Below, piece after piece: positions 45,206 through 57,580 of a DNA stretch of 64,000 bases. Made by a program: the position numbers and the translations under genes. Each line of letters starts with the position of its first letter. Position 1 is the stretch's first letter. Location: NCBI GenBank assembly GCA_958496175.1, contig OY292275.1:59163701-59227700 (forward strand). The letters are read 5' to 3'. The DNA is from Sisyra terminalis (Eukaryota; Arthropoda; Insecta; Neuroptera; Sisyridae). The notes under the pieces are model-generated. The model was given only the letters and a program-made list of their open reading frames with translations. It was not told where the DNA came from and searched no databases.

Positions 45206-46507
45206 TGTAAATTATGGATACAACCAATTTAGCGACAAAAAATTTATTTTGCAATTTTATAACTAATATAAAATTTAAAAAGAAAATTTAAACAATTTAT
45301 TATTAATAAGTTTTGATATTTTGATTTCTTAAAATTCTTTCAGACCCTTAATGTAAAGAACTTAATTGTTATTTTAACGTTTTGAACTTAGTAAATGTAT
45401 TCTAATTTTGTTTATAATCAGAAATATATGAATCTTTTATTTTGAAAGTGGTATAAGTTCATTTTTCCAAAGACATATCATATAGTTAATGCTTAGTTTA
45501 GTGATAAGATAAATTTTAATTAATAACTAGCCAGTATTTAATTACCTAAGAAAAATCTGCCGTTTGTTCGATTTAAAGTTAATGGATGTAAATTACGATT
45601 GATTTTGAAAGTGATGTCAGTCTAATTTCTTTCGACAAAGAATTATTTTTCTCCTGAAATGAAAAATTTTATGATAACATCAGATTATAGTGATATAAGT
45701 AAGAAGAAATGGTAAATCAGTATTATTTTGTGGCAATCGAAAATATTTACATAATACTTGAAATAATTGATCACAAATTTTACTCTCCGGACATTCATGG
45801 CTTTTAAATGATAATTTTATTATAATTTTTATTGATATCAGATATCACAAAATAGCATCATAATTAAAGAAGTTCTTGTAGACATCGCATTTGCTTAGTA
45901 ATCTTGTTTTACTTGAATATGTACATTGTAGATGGCATTGAGTCTGCTAGTGGGCTTTGTAAATTTTTCAAATTTGCAATAATCAAAATAAATGAACATC
46001 TTCGAATCTCGCAACCCCATTGGCTAATAGTTGTTTGCATTGAGAAGTGTGTATGTGCTGTCATCAGATATTAGTGCATTGCTTGATTTATTTATTCATT
46101 ATTTGTGCTTAATTAATTATTTTATTTGATTAAAAGCCAACAAGTGATAATTTAAATAGTGCAAAATAAATCAGGAGGACAATTGATTTATTCAAGTAAG
46201 AAAAATATTATTATATTATGCAAATCAGAAATTTATATGCCAACAGCGTTGGGGTTTCGATACAATTGTCAATTGAGGTTTTTGTGAAAAATTTATAGTT
46301 CTGTTTAGGGGAATAAAAGCTTCGGAAAGAATTTTTAAAACAGCCTTTATATTTTTCTAATATTTCAATTTTTCAGCATTTGGTGCGCTACTTTAAAATA
46401 TTTTACTTCTATTAGCTAAAGTCGGTCATCATTTATTGCGCTGAATAATAAGCTCATTACTAGTTATGAAAAAATATTTTTCTAATTAAAATATTTTATA
46501 TGCCTCT
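45206..46507. other. No gene seen
   Basis: AT-rich. A decayed O-type end (TTTATTTTGAAAGTGGTATA) lies at about 45437-45456 without a partner. Confidence 0.4.
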
Positions 46508-48766
46508 TAAGTATCATTATAATATCCTTCCGGGGACAATTCAGCATACTTATTCCCTTAGATTATTTTTCACTAGTTTTTCGAGACTGTTAGTAACATT
46601 TTTTTCCCCTGTCGCATTACCAACAGATTTTCATTTCGCAAAAACAATTGAAAATCAGTGACGCCATCCGATGCATTTGCATTAAAGCGTCATAGTTTTC
46701 GCGTCTGAAATTTGAAAAATTTGACAAAAAAATAATATTTATTTGTTGATATGGTTTTGGAAAAACATTGTTGAAAGTATCTAGTTGTTTTTCGTGTACT
46801 TTTTGTGTTGATTGTTGAAGTATTTATATAAAATAGAGCGAAATAACATTGAGGTCGTCGAGAGTGTAGCTAGATTGTTGGTAAATTGAATAATGCAATG
46901 AAGTGAATTAAATATTTTTAAATGATCACAAGACTTTTAAAATACATCAAATTTATAAAAAAAAACTTTTGTTAAGTGGACGATTTACTGTATTATTGGA
47001 TCCAATGGAATTTTTTTGGAATTTTGGACTTCATAGCCAAAGATTTACTTTTCTTTGTGAGTAATTTTTTGCCTTAAAATCCTTTGCAAATTTAGAAAAA
47101 CGTGTTTTCTATAAAACTTTTGTTGAAACTTAGGTATTGAAATCTTTAACTTATATAATTACTTTATTGTGGATATAATTAGTCTACGGATTAAAAATAT
47201 TTCATCTTTATTTCTTTAGGGAATAAACTGCATTATTGGTATTGAAAAACCAAACGAATAATTCCCTATAAGTATCATTAAAATATCCTTCCGGCGTCAA
47301 TTCACCAATATTTTTTCCCCTAGATCAATTATCACTAGTTTTTCGTCATTTTTAGTAACTTTTTTTCATTATTGCATTACCAACAGATTTTCATTTCGAA
47401 AAAACAAGTGAAGATCAATGACGCTACTCGATGCATTTGCATTAAGGCGTCATAGTTTTCGCGTATGAAATCTGCAAAATTTACCAAAAAAATAATATTT
47501 ATTTGTTGATATGGTTTTGGAAAAACATTGTTGAAAGTATATAGTAGTTTTTGGTGTACTTTTTGTATTGATTGTTGAAATATTTGTATAAAAAATATCG
47601 ATTTAACATTGAAGTTATCGGGATATGTCGCCAGGTTGTTGGCAAATTAAGTAATGCAATTATTATTAAGTGAATTAAATATTTTTAATTGTTCCAAAGA
47701 CTTTTTAAGGGCTTGTGAAGTGGAAAATTGACTTTATTATTGGATCCAATGGAAATTTTTGGAATTCTGGGCTTCATAGCCAAAGATTACTTTTCTTTGT
47801 GAGTAATTTTTTGTCTTAAAATCCTTTGCAAATTTGGAAAACGTATATCTTCCATAAAACTTTATAGATTCAAAATGATTGAGATTTTATACAAGTACGA
47901 GTATTGTGAATATAATTAGTCTACATATTAAAAAAATATCTTTATTTCTTTAGGGAATAAACTGCATTATTGGTATTGAAAAACCAAACAAATAATTCCC
48001 TATAAGTATCATTAAAATATCCTTCCTGGGACGAATCACCATACTTTTTCTCCTAGATCATTTGTCACTAGTTTTTCGACATTTTTAGTAACTTTTTTTT
48101 CCACTATTGCATTACCAACAGATTTTCATTTCGAAAAAAACAATTGAAGATCAATGACGCGATCCGATGCATTGGCATTAAGACGTCATAGTTTTCGCGT
48201 ATGAAACCTGAAAAATTTGCAAAAATATAATATTTATTTGTGGATTTGGTTTTGGAAAAACATTGTTGAAAGTATATAGTTGTTTTTGGTGTACTTTTTA
48301 TGTTGATTGTTGAAATATGTATATATAAAAGATTGATATAACATTGAAGTTATCGGGAAATGTTGCCAGGTTGTTGGCAAATTTAATAATGCAGTTATTG
48401 TTAAGTGAATTAAATATTTTTAATTGTTCCTAAGACTTGTTAAGGACTTGTGAGGTGGACGACTGGCTTTATTATTGGATCCAAAGGAAGTTTCATAGCC
48501 AGAGATTACTTTTCTTTGTGAGTAATTTTTAACTTTTACAAGTCCTGTGCACCTTTGAAAAACATATATCATCCAAAAAACTTTGATTCAAAATTAGGTA
48601 TTGCAATTTTTATCTCTTGAATGCTATTTATCGTATTTAAATTATTGAGACTTTATACAAATAGGCACTTTATAGTGGACACATAATTAGTCAAGGATTA
48701 AAAATATTTAATCGTTATCTATTTGGGTATTAAACTGCATTGTTGGTATTGGAGAACCAAACCAAT
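46508..48766 (+). repeat. Tandem array M, three ~0.75-kb units
   Basis: Units begin TAAGTATCATTA at 46508, 47269 and 48003, so the repeat lengths are 761, 734 and about 764. Each contains ACCAACAGATTTTCATTTCG, a TGACGC....GCGTCA inverted pair, TTATTTGTTGATATGGTTTT or a close variant, and ends with an ACTGCATTATTGGTATTG block. Differences are scattered, with small indels. No coding potential. Confidence 0.92.
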
Positions 48767-51289
48767 ATTTTGATAGTACATGAATTTTATTTTATTTTAA
48801 AAATTCCTTGAGGTCCCATTATTGATATTCTTCTTCCTATGTTTCAAACGCCATGTTTTTGGAGGAAAAAAAAGTTAATCATAATTAGAAAATCTTTACT
48901 TTTAAAGAAATTTGAACATGATATTATAGTAACAAGTCCATATAAATATTTATTTTTCGTTTAATATCTTTTGAAATTTTCATTTAAGTTATGAAACTAT
49001 TATTTAGTGTAAACAAGTCATTTAAGGCTCAATAAATTGTCAAAGTTTTATAATTATTTTAGTTTAAAACATTTGGATTTCAAATTTATTTTCTTTTGAA
49101 AAAAATTATTTAATATATTTTGTCCTATCTGATCTTTTCCGAGTCAATATAGCTTGGTTTTTAATTAAAAATTAGTTTTTTTTTGGCCAAAATTTTTGCA
49201 TTCTTCTTAATTACTTAAACTTTGATAATCTTTTGTGAAAATCATAGACATAACAGGTGGATTGGTAAACATTAAAGGATTAACTTTGAAAGTTACTTAT
49301 TTCTGGGTTAACAATTGTTGGAAAAGTATTGTCAACGTTATTAATTTCTCAATGAAACACTATAATATTCAAGGGATTTTTAATTGGATTTTAAACGTAC
49401 AACTTATATATCTACCTTATTAGAATCCTTTGAAATTGATATCTTACCATCATTGTTCTTAAATATTCCATTATTTATCATTTTTCTCGGAACATTTTCA
49501 TAAATATTGGAATTTATGTAGTTTCCATTTGAATTTATTGGATTAAATCGATATATTTTTTCACCATCATATGCGGTATATTATATCATCATAAAATCTG
49601 TATAAATTCATGAATTGTTCCAATTAATAATTTACCATGTGTTAATTATAAATTATAATATTTAGAACAAAAGGTTTTCTGAAACTCATCTAATTAATGC
49701 ATAATTAATAGGTAGCTAAACAGAATATTTTATCTGTGGATTAATGATAACAGTAATTAATTATTTAATCATCAATATAGAAACGGAGCGTATTGTTCAA
49801 TAGGGGCTCATTTGCATAACAGTTTTTCCTGTACAAAATTTTACCCAAATTCATTAATATTTTTAATGTATATTTGAACTGTTGGATCCGGAGTTACTCT
49901 ACGGAAATCCTTGCAAAGAACCAGGAGAATTGTCTTTATGGTTGGTTTATATTTTTTAAGAAAAAAAATGTTGATCTTTTTTAACAATTTTACTGAAAAT
50001 TAAAAAGAGGAAAACCACAAATCATCACGAAAAAGATATTTTTAGATTAGCATAAAAACTTTCAGATTATTTCTCTCGTCAAAAACTAATTTAGTCTTCT
50101 CATTTACATAAAATGAAAAAAAAAGCTTTTTCCCTGGCAGTTTATCTCAACTTTTCTTCCCACTTTCGTCATTTCACTAATCGAAAATAATTAATTTATT
50201 TTTATCTTTCCAAAAAAGAACCGAGGCAAATTACATTTTGCTCACATTTATAAAGTTGTTGTTTTTTGCGATTATCACTGCCGATAATATTGGTTTTGTG
50301 TCGTAAAAATACAGAGCTTTTTTCATAGAAATCATAACGGAAGCTCGATCGAATGAAACGGACTTGTGCCAGTTTCAACGTCACTATCGGCGGTGGCTAA
50401 TGCACTTTTAAAAATTGCATTTGCGAAAATGTATTTCAACTTTGAAGTGCCGCTCTGAGAATAAGTGTGGATTTATAAAATTTTATGATTTTAAAGGCGC
50501 TAATGGATTTTCCGTAGATAAATCAATTGTCGATTTTTATTTGGACGATGATTTTGTGGTTGTATTTTAGCGTTGATGATTCTTTTTTCATGTTCAATTA
50601 TGACGAAGGAATTTTTAAATGTTTTACTGTAATAACAGGGTGTCCAATTGCTAGGCAAATCCGAAAAAGTACGGAATTTTTTAAGGTCAAAAAAAGTAAT
50701 GAAAAATTCTAGAAAAGTTATATTTCCTCATAATTAGATTAGCGTTCGGATTAGAAAAGATGTAGATTTTATCGTAAATAAGCGTTTTATGTCAAGATTA
50801 ACTTCCTTAGAATACTAGATACCTAGATACCCGCATCTTCGACTACCTGCATATTAAAGATTTGTAAATCTGAGATTTTATACTTTTATGAAAAACGTAT
50901 TTGAATCTAAAAATCAATTCATTAATGTCTTTAAATAGGCATATTTAATGAAATCTTCTTTTTTTCTTAAAAAAAAATAATCTGTAAATGTTTTATTAAT
51001 TTTAGAAAGTATCCAATGGAATGGATAGTTTTTACCCCTTATTCGTAAGGATGTTTTTTTACCATATATATTTAACCATCCACAAATTAATCAGCTATCC
51101 ATGTATAAAAATTTCATAAGATCGATAAGTTTGATAAGTAGAAATATGACTTAAAATTCGCAAAAATATTTTTTTTTAAAATGATGCTTTATTTAATTGG
51201 ATGTATTACCTTGAAAGACTAAAAATTTTTTTTAATTAATAGATGCGTTATTAAATTTATTTTTTGTCGAAAATTCATTAGTTTGTAAG
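48767..51289. other. AT-rich stretch, no gene seen
   Basis: The frames at 49235-49423, 50202-50384 and 50527-50712 are unrecognised. No long repeats noticed. Confidence 0.4.
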
Positions 51290-51950
51290 AACTCAACACA
51301 TTTCTTGTTCCCAGTGAAACTTCTTTTGGTATATTTTCCCTTATAGGAAGGTCCATTTGAAGCATCCAATAGTAGTCTTCCATCTTGACGAACAATCTTC
51401 CCTGTTATCTTTTTTCCTTAATATCCTAGTGATATCATTCAACTTACTCTTCACTTATATCTTCTAAATTTTCGGGATAGTAGTCGAGGTGGGAATGAAG
51501 AAAATGTACTTTGAAATTTATTAAACAACCTAAATCATGAAATGCATTTAACATTATTTTAACGATTTTTTTGAAGTTGGATCTTTGTTATTACCTAAAA
51601 GTTTCTTTAAGACCTCTTTAAAGGAAATCTTCCCTTCTTTTTAAATTCTAAGTCTAATTTTTGGTCCCGTAAAAACACTTTCCTTCAACTTTGCCTCCAA
51701 AAGACCTGGAAACTTTGATAATAAGTATTTGAAGCAATTTTCATCTCTTGGAAATGACTTTACAAATTGCATCATCAATCCAGGCTTTATGTGAAGTGAT
51801 GATATAAGAACTTTTTGAGGAGGCATCAAAATTTTATGCAGGATGTTCTTTTGGATCTTGCCAACTTTAGGATCTTTCGGTGGCCAATACTTTTTGGTCC
51901 AGTGATTTTCTCAATCTCTACTATCCCCTAGACCTAAAACCTATATAATC
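51290..51950 (-). pseudogene. Relic of an uncharacterised repetitive arthropod protein
   Basis: Minus-strand translation, with frameshifts and stops: HWTKKYWPPKD, VLISSLHIKPGLMMQFVKSF, FKYLLSKFPGLLEAKLKESV, FTGPKIR, VHFLHSHLDYYPENLEDISE, DIKEK, QGRLFVKMEDYYWML. From memory, blocks of the type LHIKLGLMKNFVK, FKYL..KFP.LSEAK.KEG and HFLHSHLD.FPENLG...GERFHQDI occur in large families of hypothetical proteins in aphids and other arthropods, probably encoded by a transposable element. I do not know which element class or function. Several stops and frameshifts make this copy non-functional. Confidence 0.7.
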
Positions 51951-52390
51951 ATATCGTTAATCGTATTATATATTCACCATTGCATAACGATACACGAATA
52001 ATAATATGTGAATTTAATGCAATGAAACTAATGGTAAATCAGCTTAATCTATAGGAAAATTGATCAAAGTCTCTAAATGAGATATTTTTTTATAAAAAAA
52101 ATCGAGGAAAAAAGCGAATACTGGGGAAGTTGTGTTGAAAAAAAATTAAGGTATATCCTATGTAACTTTTCGATTGATACCCTTAAAAATCTTTAATAAT
52201 TTTTCATACAATTTAAGATTGGTGTTATTTTAAGGAAAATTTTTTAAGTTTTGTCGTTGAAAGTTTGGGAATAGAAGCAAGGTTGGATCGAATTTTATTG
52301 GATTGATTTTCATAAAAAAATAACTTTTCATAAACTTTGTTATAATAACCAATCGAAATAAGATTTTTTTCTGACTTTGACCAGTTATAC
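51951..52390. other. No gene seen
   Basis: AT-rich flank between the 51.3-kb relic and A5. Confidence 0.4.
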
Positions 52391-53580
52391 TGGGTATACA
52401 ATATATAGAATATATTGCGGTCCAAGTTATGAAGTATAATTTAATATAATAATATGTGAAAATCATACCATAAACATAAATTTGAACAGAAGTTCAAACA
52501 AAAATATTCGCGACGTATTAAATTATACTACATAAATTGGACCGCAAAATATTCTATATACTGTATACTAGACTGATTCAAAAAAAATGATGTTTTTTTT
52601 TCTTAATTATATCGAAAATATTGTTGGGAATGACAAAAAAAAATCCTGTGAAAGTTTAAGCTCTTAATATTAATATTAAGAGGTGCCGCATCGCAAATTT
52701 CGATTTTCCATTGAAATAACATGGGAACAATATTCTCTTGCACTTTGGAATTTTGTAGCTCACGTTGGTGACAATATTACGAAATGACCAAGGTATGTTC
52801 TTGTAGAAAATTGAACGATCTACAAAAAAGGTCTTGTACACAAGTTTTTGATATATTTATTCCTTCAATAGTTATTCGAGGTCAAAGTTGAACTAAAGAG
52901 AAATTTAAATATTTTTTCAATTTTTTGACGCAACCATCAATTTGATGAGAAAATTTTATAGGACAATTTTTGTAGAGCACTTTTTTTTTTCTATAACTTA
53001 TCTCTATAAAAGTTTTTGATATTTTTTACAGGTCCTAAGTTATTTAATTAAAATAAAAAAAAATTATGCTAAAATATAATAACTCAGGGAATTTTCAGTT
53101 TAATGCAAATAACTTAAGACCTGTGAAAAATATCAAAAACTTTTATTCAGATAAGTTATAGAAAAAAAAGTGCTCTACAAAATTGTTCTATAAAATTGAT
53201 GGTTGCGTCAAAAAATTGAAAAAATATTAAAATTTCTCATTAGTTCAACTTTGACCTCGAATAACTTTTGAAGGAATAAATATATCAAAAACTTGTACAA
53301 AGACCTTTTTTGTAGATCGTTCATTTTTCTACAAGAATATACCTTGGTCATTCCGAAATATTGCCACCAACGTGAGCTATAAAATTCCAAAGTGCAAGAG
53401 AATATTGTTCCCATGTTATTTAAATAGAAAATCGAAATTTGCGATGCGGCACCTCTTAATATTAATATTAAGCGCTTAAACTTTCACAGGATTTTTTTTT
53501 GTCATTCCCAACAATATTTTCGATATAATTAAGAAAAAAAAAATCATCATTTTTTTTGAATCAGTCTATTGTATACACAA
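52391..53580. mobile_element. Family A deletion derivative (A5) carrying nested C3
   Basis: A left arm from GGGTATACAATATATAGAA runs into GACGTATT and jumps directly to the right-arm end AAATTATACTACATAAATTG, so the ribozyme-like centre is deleted. C3 is inserted at a TA in the terminal region; GTATACACAATG follows C3. Confidence 0.75.
52571..53566. mobile_element. Family C foldback element (C3), nested in A5
   Basis: 996 bp with GACTGATTCAAAAAAAATGA and its complement at the ends, TA at 52569-52570 and 53567-53568. Arms are close to those of C1, C2 and C4; the centre lacks one of the AT-rich blocks seen in C1. Confidence 0.92.
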
Positions 53581-54929
53581 TGAACCAATCATTTCATTTC
53601 TTTTAGGTCAAAAGTTTGAAAGTATAAAAGTAAACTTCTTCGGAAATTATCTCCATTATTAACATTTGCCAGAATTTTTTCTCTTCAATTATTTCCCTTG
53701 TTTTCTTTTTGCATCTTCTTATAATTTCCGTTCGTTTACAACTACTTAAAACGATGCAATACTACGCTTTTTCGACAATGTTGCCTCTTATACAGCTTCC
53801 GTCGGCATTATTAATTCAGAGACAGTGTTTCCTCAACCAAAAACCGTTATTTTTCTGTTTCAAAGTTGAACGATACGCCAATATGAAGTCAATTCCGATG
53901 AAAAGTTCAATAAATTTTGAATGACAAGTGAAATTTTGAATTTATCTTCCTACCAGCAACGAGCACGGCATATTTCAAACAACCAGTTTATATCGATAGG
54001 GCCCACATTTTCATATTTCCCAGTGATCGATTGGAATTTCTCTCGAAAAACTTTCGTTTTTCCATTACGTACCTATCATATAACAGACATATGGGAATTG
54101 TAGATACTAATTAATAGGTATTGTCTTGTAACGATCAATTGAAAAATTGGCACATCCGAGTATTAATCAACGATTTGTGAAACAAACGTAATTAATAATG
54201 AATTGACTGCTTTTTTTGATTTTCATTCGCTTAAGTGGAATCCGGTTTGGGTGTTTTCACAGCACTGGGCGCATAATCTTTTGATAAATTCGCCTGGGAA
54301 TTTGTCAGAAACGGAACAAATTCCGGTTGAATTACAGTTAAATTTGGTTGAATTTGTTTATTGTTCGTGTTGTTTTCTAATTAATTGTATGAGCCAACGT
54401 TTTTTTTTTCCTTTTCTTTTTCTCAGCCACAAAATTTGTAATTTAAATTGCACTAATCGAATGCACCATCTGCATTTTATCGTCAAGTTTCATTTTAATG
54501 GGCGTTACATTGTACCTTATGCGCGGAATGGATCGTCAATATTTTCTGGAAAAGACGTGGAAATTGCTTTGGTTTTTCTATTTTTTATTTTATTTTGGGA
54601 TTGTAAAGTAGTTTACAACGTTTATTTTATGGGCTAGTGAATTGAAGTAAGTCGTAAAGATGTTTTGTAAGAAAAAAACGTTAGTCATTGCATTTGAAAA
54701 TTTTTAAAATGTTAATTTTTTTGAAATATGGGTGAATGATTATGTAACTAATGATATAACGATTAATAGAATATTACCCAGCATCAATTTTTTATTGCAA
54801 TTTAATTTTTTTTTTCTTGATCTATTATTATTATTAGTCACGAAAGTATCATAGTGATAAATGCAACGTCAAAGAACTATCCTACCATACCATCTATAGA
54901 TTTAAGGAAAATATTTTTTTTTTTTTTGG
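53581..54929. other. No recognised gene; one 144-codon open frame
   Basis: The plus frame at 54203-54637 is the longest non-transposon frame in the window, but it is rich in F, N and L, matches nothing I know, and has no splice or start context. Treat as probably non-coding. Confidence 0.3.
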
Positions 54930-55195
54930 AAAGTTGGGTGTTCCAGGATGAGGTTAGTTGAATCTCAACTTTACAACTTCAGGACTTATTGTACTTCCTG
55001 GGTCCATATTTTACGTAGTGAAGCCCAAGAAGTTGGGCGAACCTCAGCATTAGGTGTTTTCCGATAATTTCAGTTCCAGTTCTTTTATTCCCCAGTTCCT
55101 GATTTCTTCATTTATTTAAACCACCACATTCCCATAGAAAGTGAGAAGAGATTTTATCCTCTACCTGGCAAATCCTGCAATTTGGGTCTTTCACA

Positions 55196-55465
55196 TTTGA
55201 CTCGTTTATTTTGAAAGTGGCGTAAGTCCATTTCAAGGACTTACTATATGGCGATTCTTCTTCTTGTAACTAGAACAAAGTATGTTAATTATTTAGTTAT
55301 TTAACTGCTAAGTTTTGACAAATTACTGATTTCATTTTAGTTGTTAACAAAAACGCCAATTAAGCCCTCCTCATTAGTATCTTATGTTCCTATGGTTAAA
55401 AATCATAACACTATAGGGATTGTTCTTGAAATGGACTTAACTTACTTTCAAAATAAACGGTTCAA
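55196..55465. mobile_element. MITE O1
   Basis: About 265 bp with TIRs of about 46 bp: left CTCGTTTATTTTGAAAGTGG, and CCGTTTATTTTGAAAGTAAG as the right end read inward. The interior has no coding potential. TSD unclear (TTGA / TTCA type). Confidence 0.82.
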
Positions 55466-55643
55466 TTGCCAACATGTTACAAGGTATTTTCAAGCTTAGA
55501 AATATCGGAATTTGCTCAATGATGGATGATAAAATGATTTCAACTGTCAGTTTGATTTCATTCAAATGTCAATTTGGGCAATTTGTCAGTTGTTGGACTG
55601 TAAATATGTCACGGGAAGTTACTAGTTGAACATAATACCAACA
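55466..55643. other. Spacer between O1 and O2
   Basis: About 180 bases bounded by CAATTGCCAACA and CCAACAATTG, so itself loosely bracketed by an inverted word. It does not continue the LINE frame and was probably brought in with the O pair. Confidence 0.4.
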
Positions 55644-55908
55644 ATTGACTCGTTTATTTTGAAAGTGGTGTAAGTCCATTTCAAAGACGGTTTATATGGT
55701 GGTTCTTATTTTTGTAACTAAAACAAAGTATGTTAATTATTTAACTGCTAAGTTTTGACAAATTACTGATTTCATATTAGTTGTTAACAAAAACGCCAAT
55801 TATTCCCTCCTCCTTAGAATCTTATGTTCCAATGGTAAAAAATGATAACACTATAGGGATTGTTCTTGAAATGGACTTAACTCACTTTCAAAAAAAACGG
55901 TTCATATA
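55644..55908. mobile_element. MITE O2
   Basis: About 90% alike to O1 by eye and in the same orientation, starting CTCGTTTATTTTGAAAGTGG and ending CTTTCAAAAAAAACGG. Confidence 0.82.
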
Positions 55909-56345
55909 ATTTCATTGTGTACAGGTGTTTCTTTATTCCACAGTGGCCGATTATTAGACCCGTTACAATTCTCACCTGTTTTCTTGTAAGCCTAAGTATT
56001 TCAATAGTTACTTTTAGTGGTGGTTTTCCCATCATCCTTTTACTGTATTTTTGCCCAGTAGTGTTCTTCCATATTATGGTTTTTGTAAATTCATACCTTC
56101 ATGGTATTTTTCACTGCCGATCTTCCAACTCCAAGTACATGCTCTGGGCCTATGAAGAATGATTGGAATCTTTTTCAGGCAAGAGCCTCAACCTTTTCAT
56201 TATTTTTGGTATCCTTATGGCCTGGTACCAATCCTTGTTTTTGGTAACCAGGCTTATGATGGTCTCTTAATGCTTCCAGGTCAGTTTAGAGCTAATCTGT
56301 GTTTTTGCTAGTGCATTTAATACAGCCTGATTATCGATAAATATA

Positions 56346-56657
56346 TGAATCGTGCAATAAATATATATTGGATTATAGGGGATGTAGGTCCTTCGTTTAA
56401 AGGTCCTGCTCAGATTAGGAATAACTATTGAAAAAGAAATCATAGGGGATGCTTAATTGGTTCATCAAAATTTTTATTAAGTCAAATGAGAGGAAGATAA
56501 ACTAAAATAAAATTTTATGTAGAATTTCGGCTATTTATTACCATATGCCTTTAATTCAGGTTGAAATATCAACATTTAGAAATGCATATCAATAGATTTA
56601 TAAAATCCAAATTATTAAAAAAACTGCTCTTTTTATTACCCATGCTTTCGACAGTAC
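56346..56657. other. Unassigned flank of the LINE relic
   Basis: May contain unreadable upstream LINE sequence. Nothing else seen. Confidence 0.3.
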
Positions 56658-56660
56658 TTA

Positions 56661-56835
56661 AGCAGACCATTCACGCTTCGACTTGCAGTTCAACTAGTGG
56701 TCCGACTTTCAAAGTTGGATCTAAAGTCGGACCGTGAATGGTATTGTTGGAAGTTGGATGTCTAGCGGATCATTTAGGCGATCCAACTAGTAGACCGACT
56801 AGTTGGACTGCAAGTCGGAGCGTGAATGGCTTGCT
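56661..56835. mobile_element. PIF/Harbinger-like MITE P
   Basis: 175 bp, visibly GC-richer than the surroundings. Ends AGCAGACCATTCACGCTTCG and CGGAGCGTGAATGGCTTGCT, TIR about 38 bp, flanked by TTA at 56658-56660 and 56836-56838. Internal inverted words (GTCCGACTTT / AAAGTCGGAC, CCGACTAGTTGG) give extra hairpins. Confidence 0.85.
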
Positions 56836-56838
56836 TTA

Positions 56839-57578
56839 TAATATAACTTTCTTTCTTCGAAAAGAAAAATCCCAGAAGTATTACAACCTCAAACGAAATC
56901 CATAATATCACCTCAAACTTCTTGACTTAAAAATTTTTTCTAAGATAATTTCTCAACTATTGATTTCCGTTTATTTTTTTCTTCTTATTAAAATTCAATT
57001 TGATATTTGCCCTAGTTGTCTATGCATTGCAGGCCTGATATTTATTTTTCGGGTGACGAAATATTTGTCTTAAACAATACCAAACAATCTAATTTGAGTT
57101 AATTACAATTTCATAGTTCAATAATAAACTACAATTTCTATTGTGTGTCGATGGAACAATGATATTAACTGGACAAAACGTTTACAAGATGTCTTCGTTG
57201 ACGCAAAGGCCTTGACTCGGTTTAGATTTTCGAAATTAAAATGATAATAGTATGTACTTTCTTTCATTTCCACGTTCATATCTGTAGCCATTTTTCTCGG
57301 CAAGGATGTTAACGTGTTGGTAATTTCCGTCGAAACAAGAACGCTAAATCGAAAATATCTGCATTGTAAATGCAATATGCACAATGACATATTCAAACAT
57401 TTTAGAATTCTACGAAGAAAATGTGGTATGCATCAACCGATTATTATTCAAGCAATCGCGGTGGAGAACGTGAAATGCTTCAGGAAAATTCACGACGTTT
57501 CTGTATGGAAAGAAAAAAGATGTTTGAAAAGTTAATAATGAAAATTTCGTTTTTTTCTGAAAATTTGTATATATAATT
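56839..57578. other. No gene seen
   Basis: The overlapping frames at 57118-57396 (minus) and 57314-57535 (plus) are unrecognised; the 57290-57500 patch is a little GC-richer. Confidence 0.35.
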
Positions 57579-57580
57579 TA

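Larger units (their letters stand above)
54930..56345 (-). pseudogene. LINE RNase H and C-terminal domain relic
   Basis: Minus strand, upstream to downstream: IFIDNQAVLNALAKTQISSK (RNase H region around a catalytic D), WYQAI or, in the next frame, LVPGHKDTKNNEKVEALA (around the RNase H histidine), EDRQ, WKNTTGQKYSKRMMGKP, LTRKQVRIVTGLIIGHCGI, KKHLYTM. After a 0.7-kb insertion of O elements it resumes with DPNCRICQVEDKISSHFLWE (Cys/His motif). This order is the 3' end of a non-LTR element that carries RNase H, such as the I/R1/LOA groups; jockey itself normally lacks this domain. Stops and frameshifts throughout. Confidence 0.85.

Noticed and set aside
54203..54637. 144-codon open frame as a host gene
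   Set aside because: Phenylalanine- and asparagine-rich, no recognisable domain, no splice or conservation evidence. Long frames arise by chance over 64 kb.
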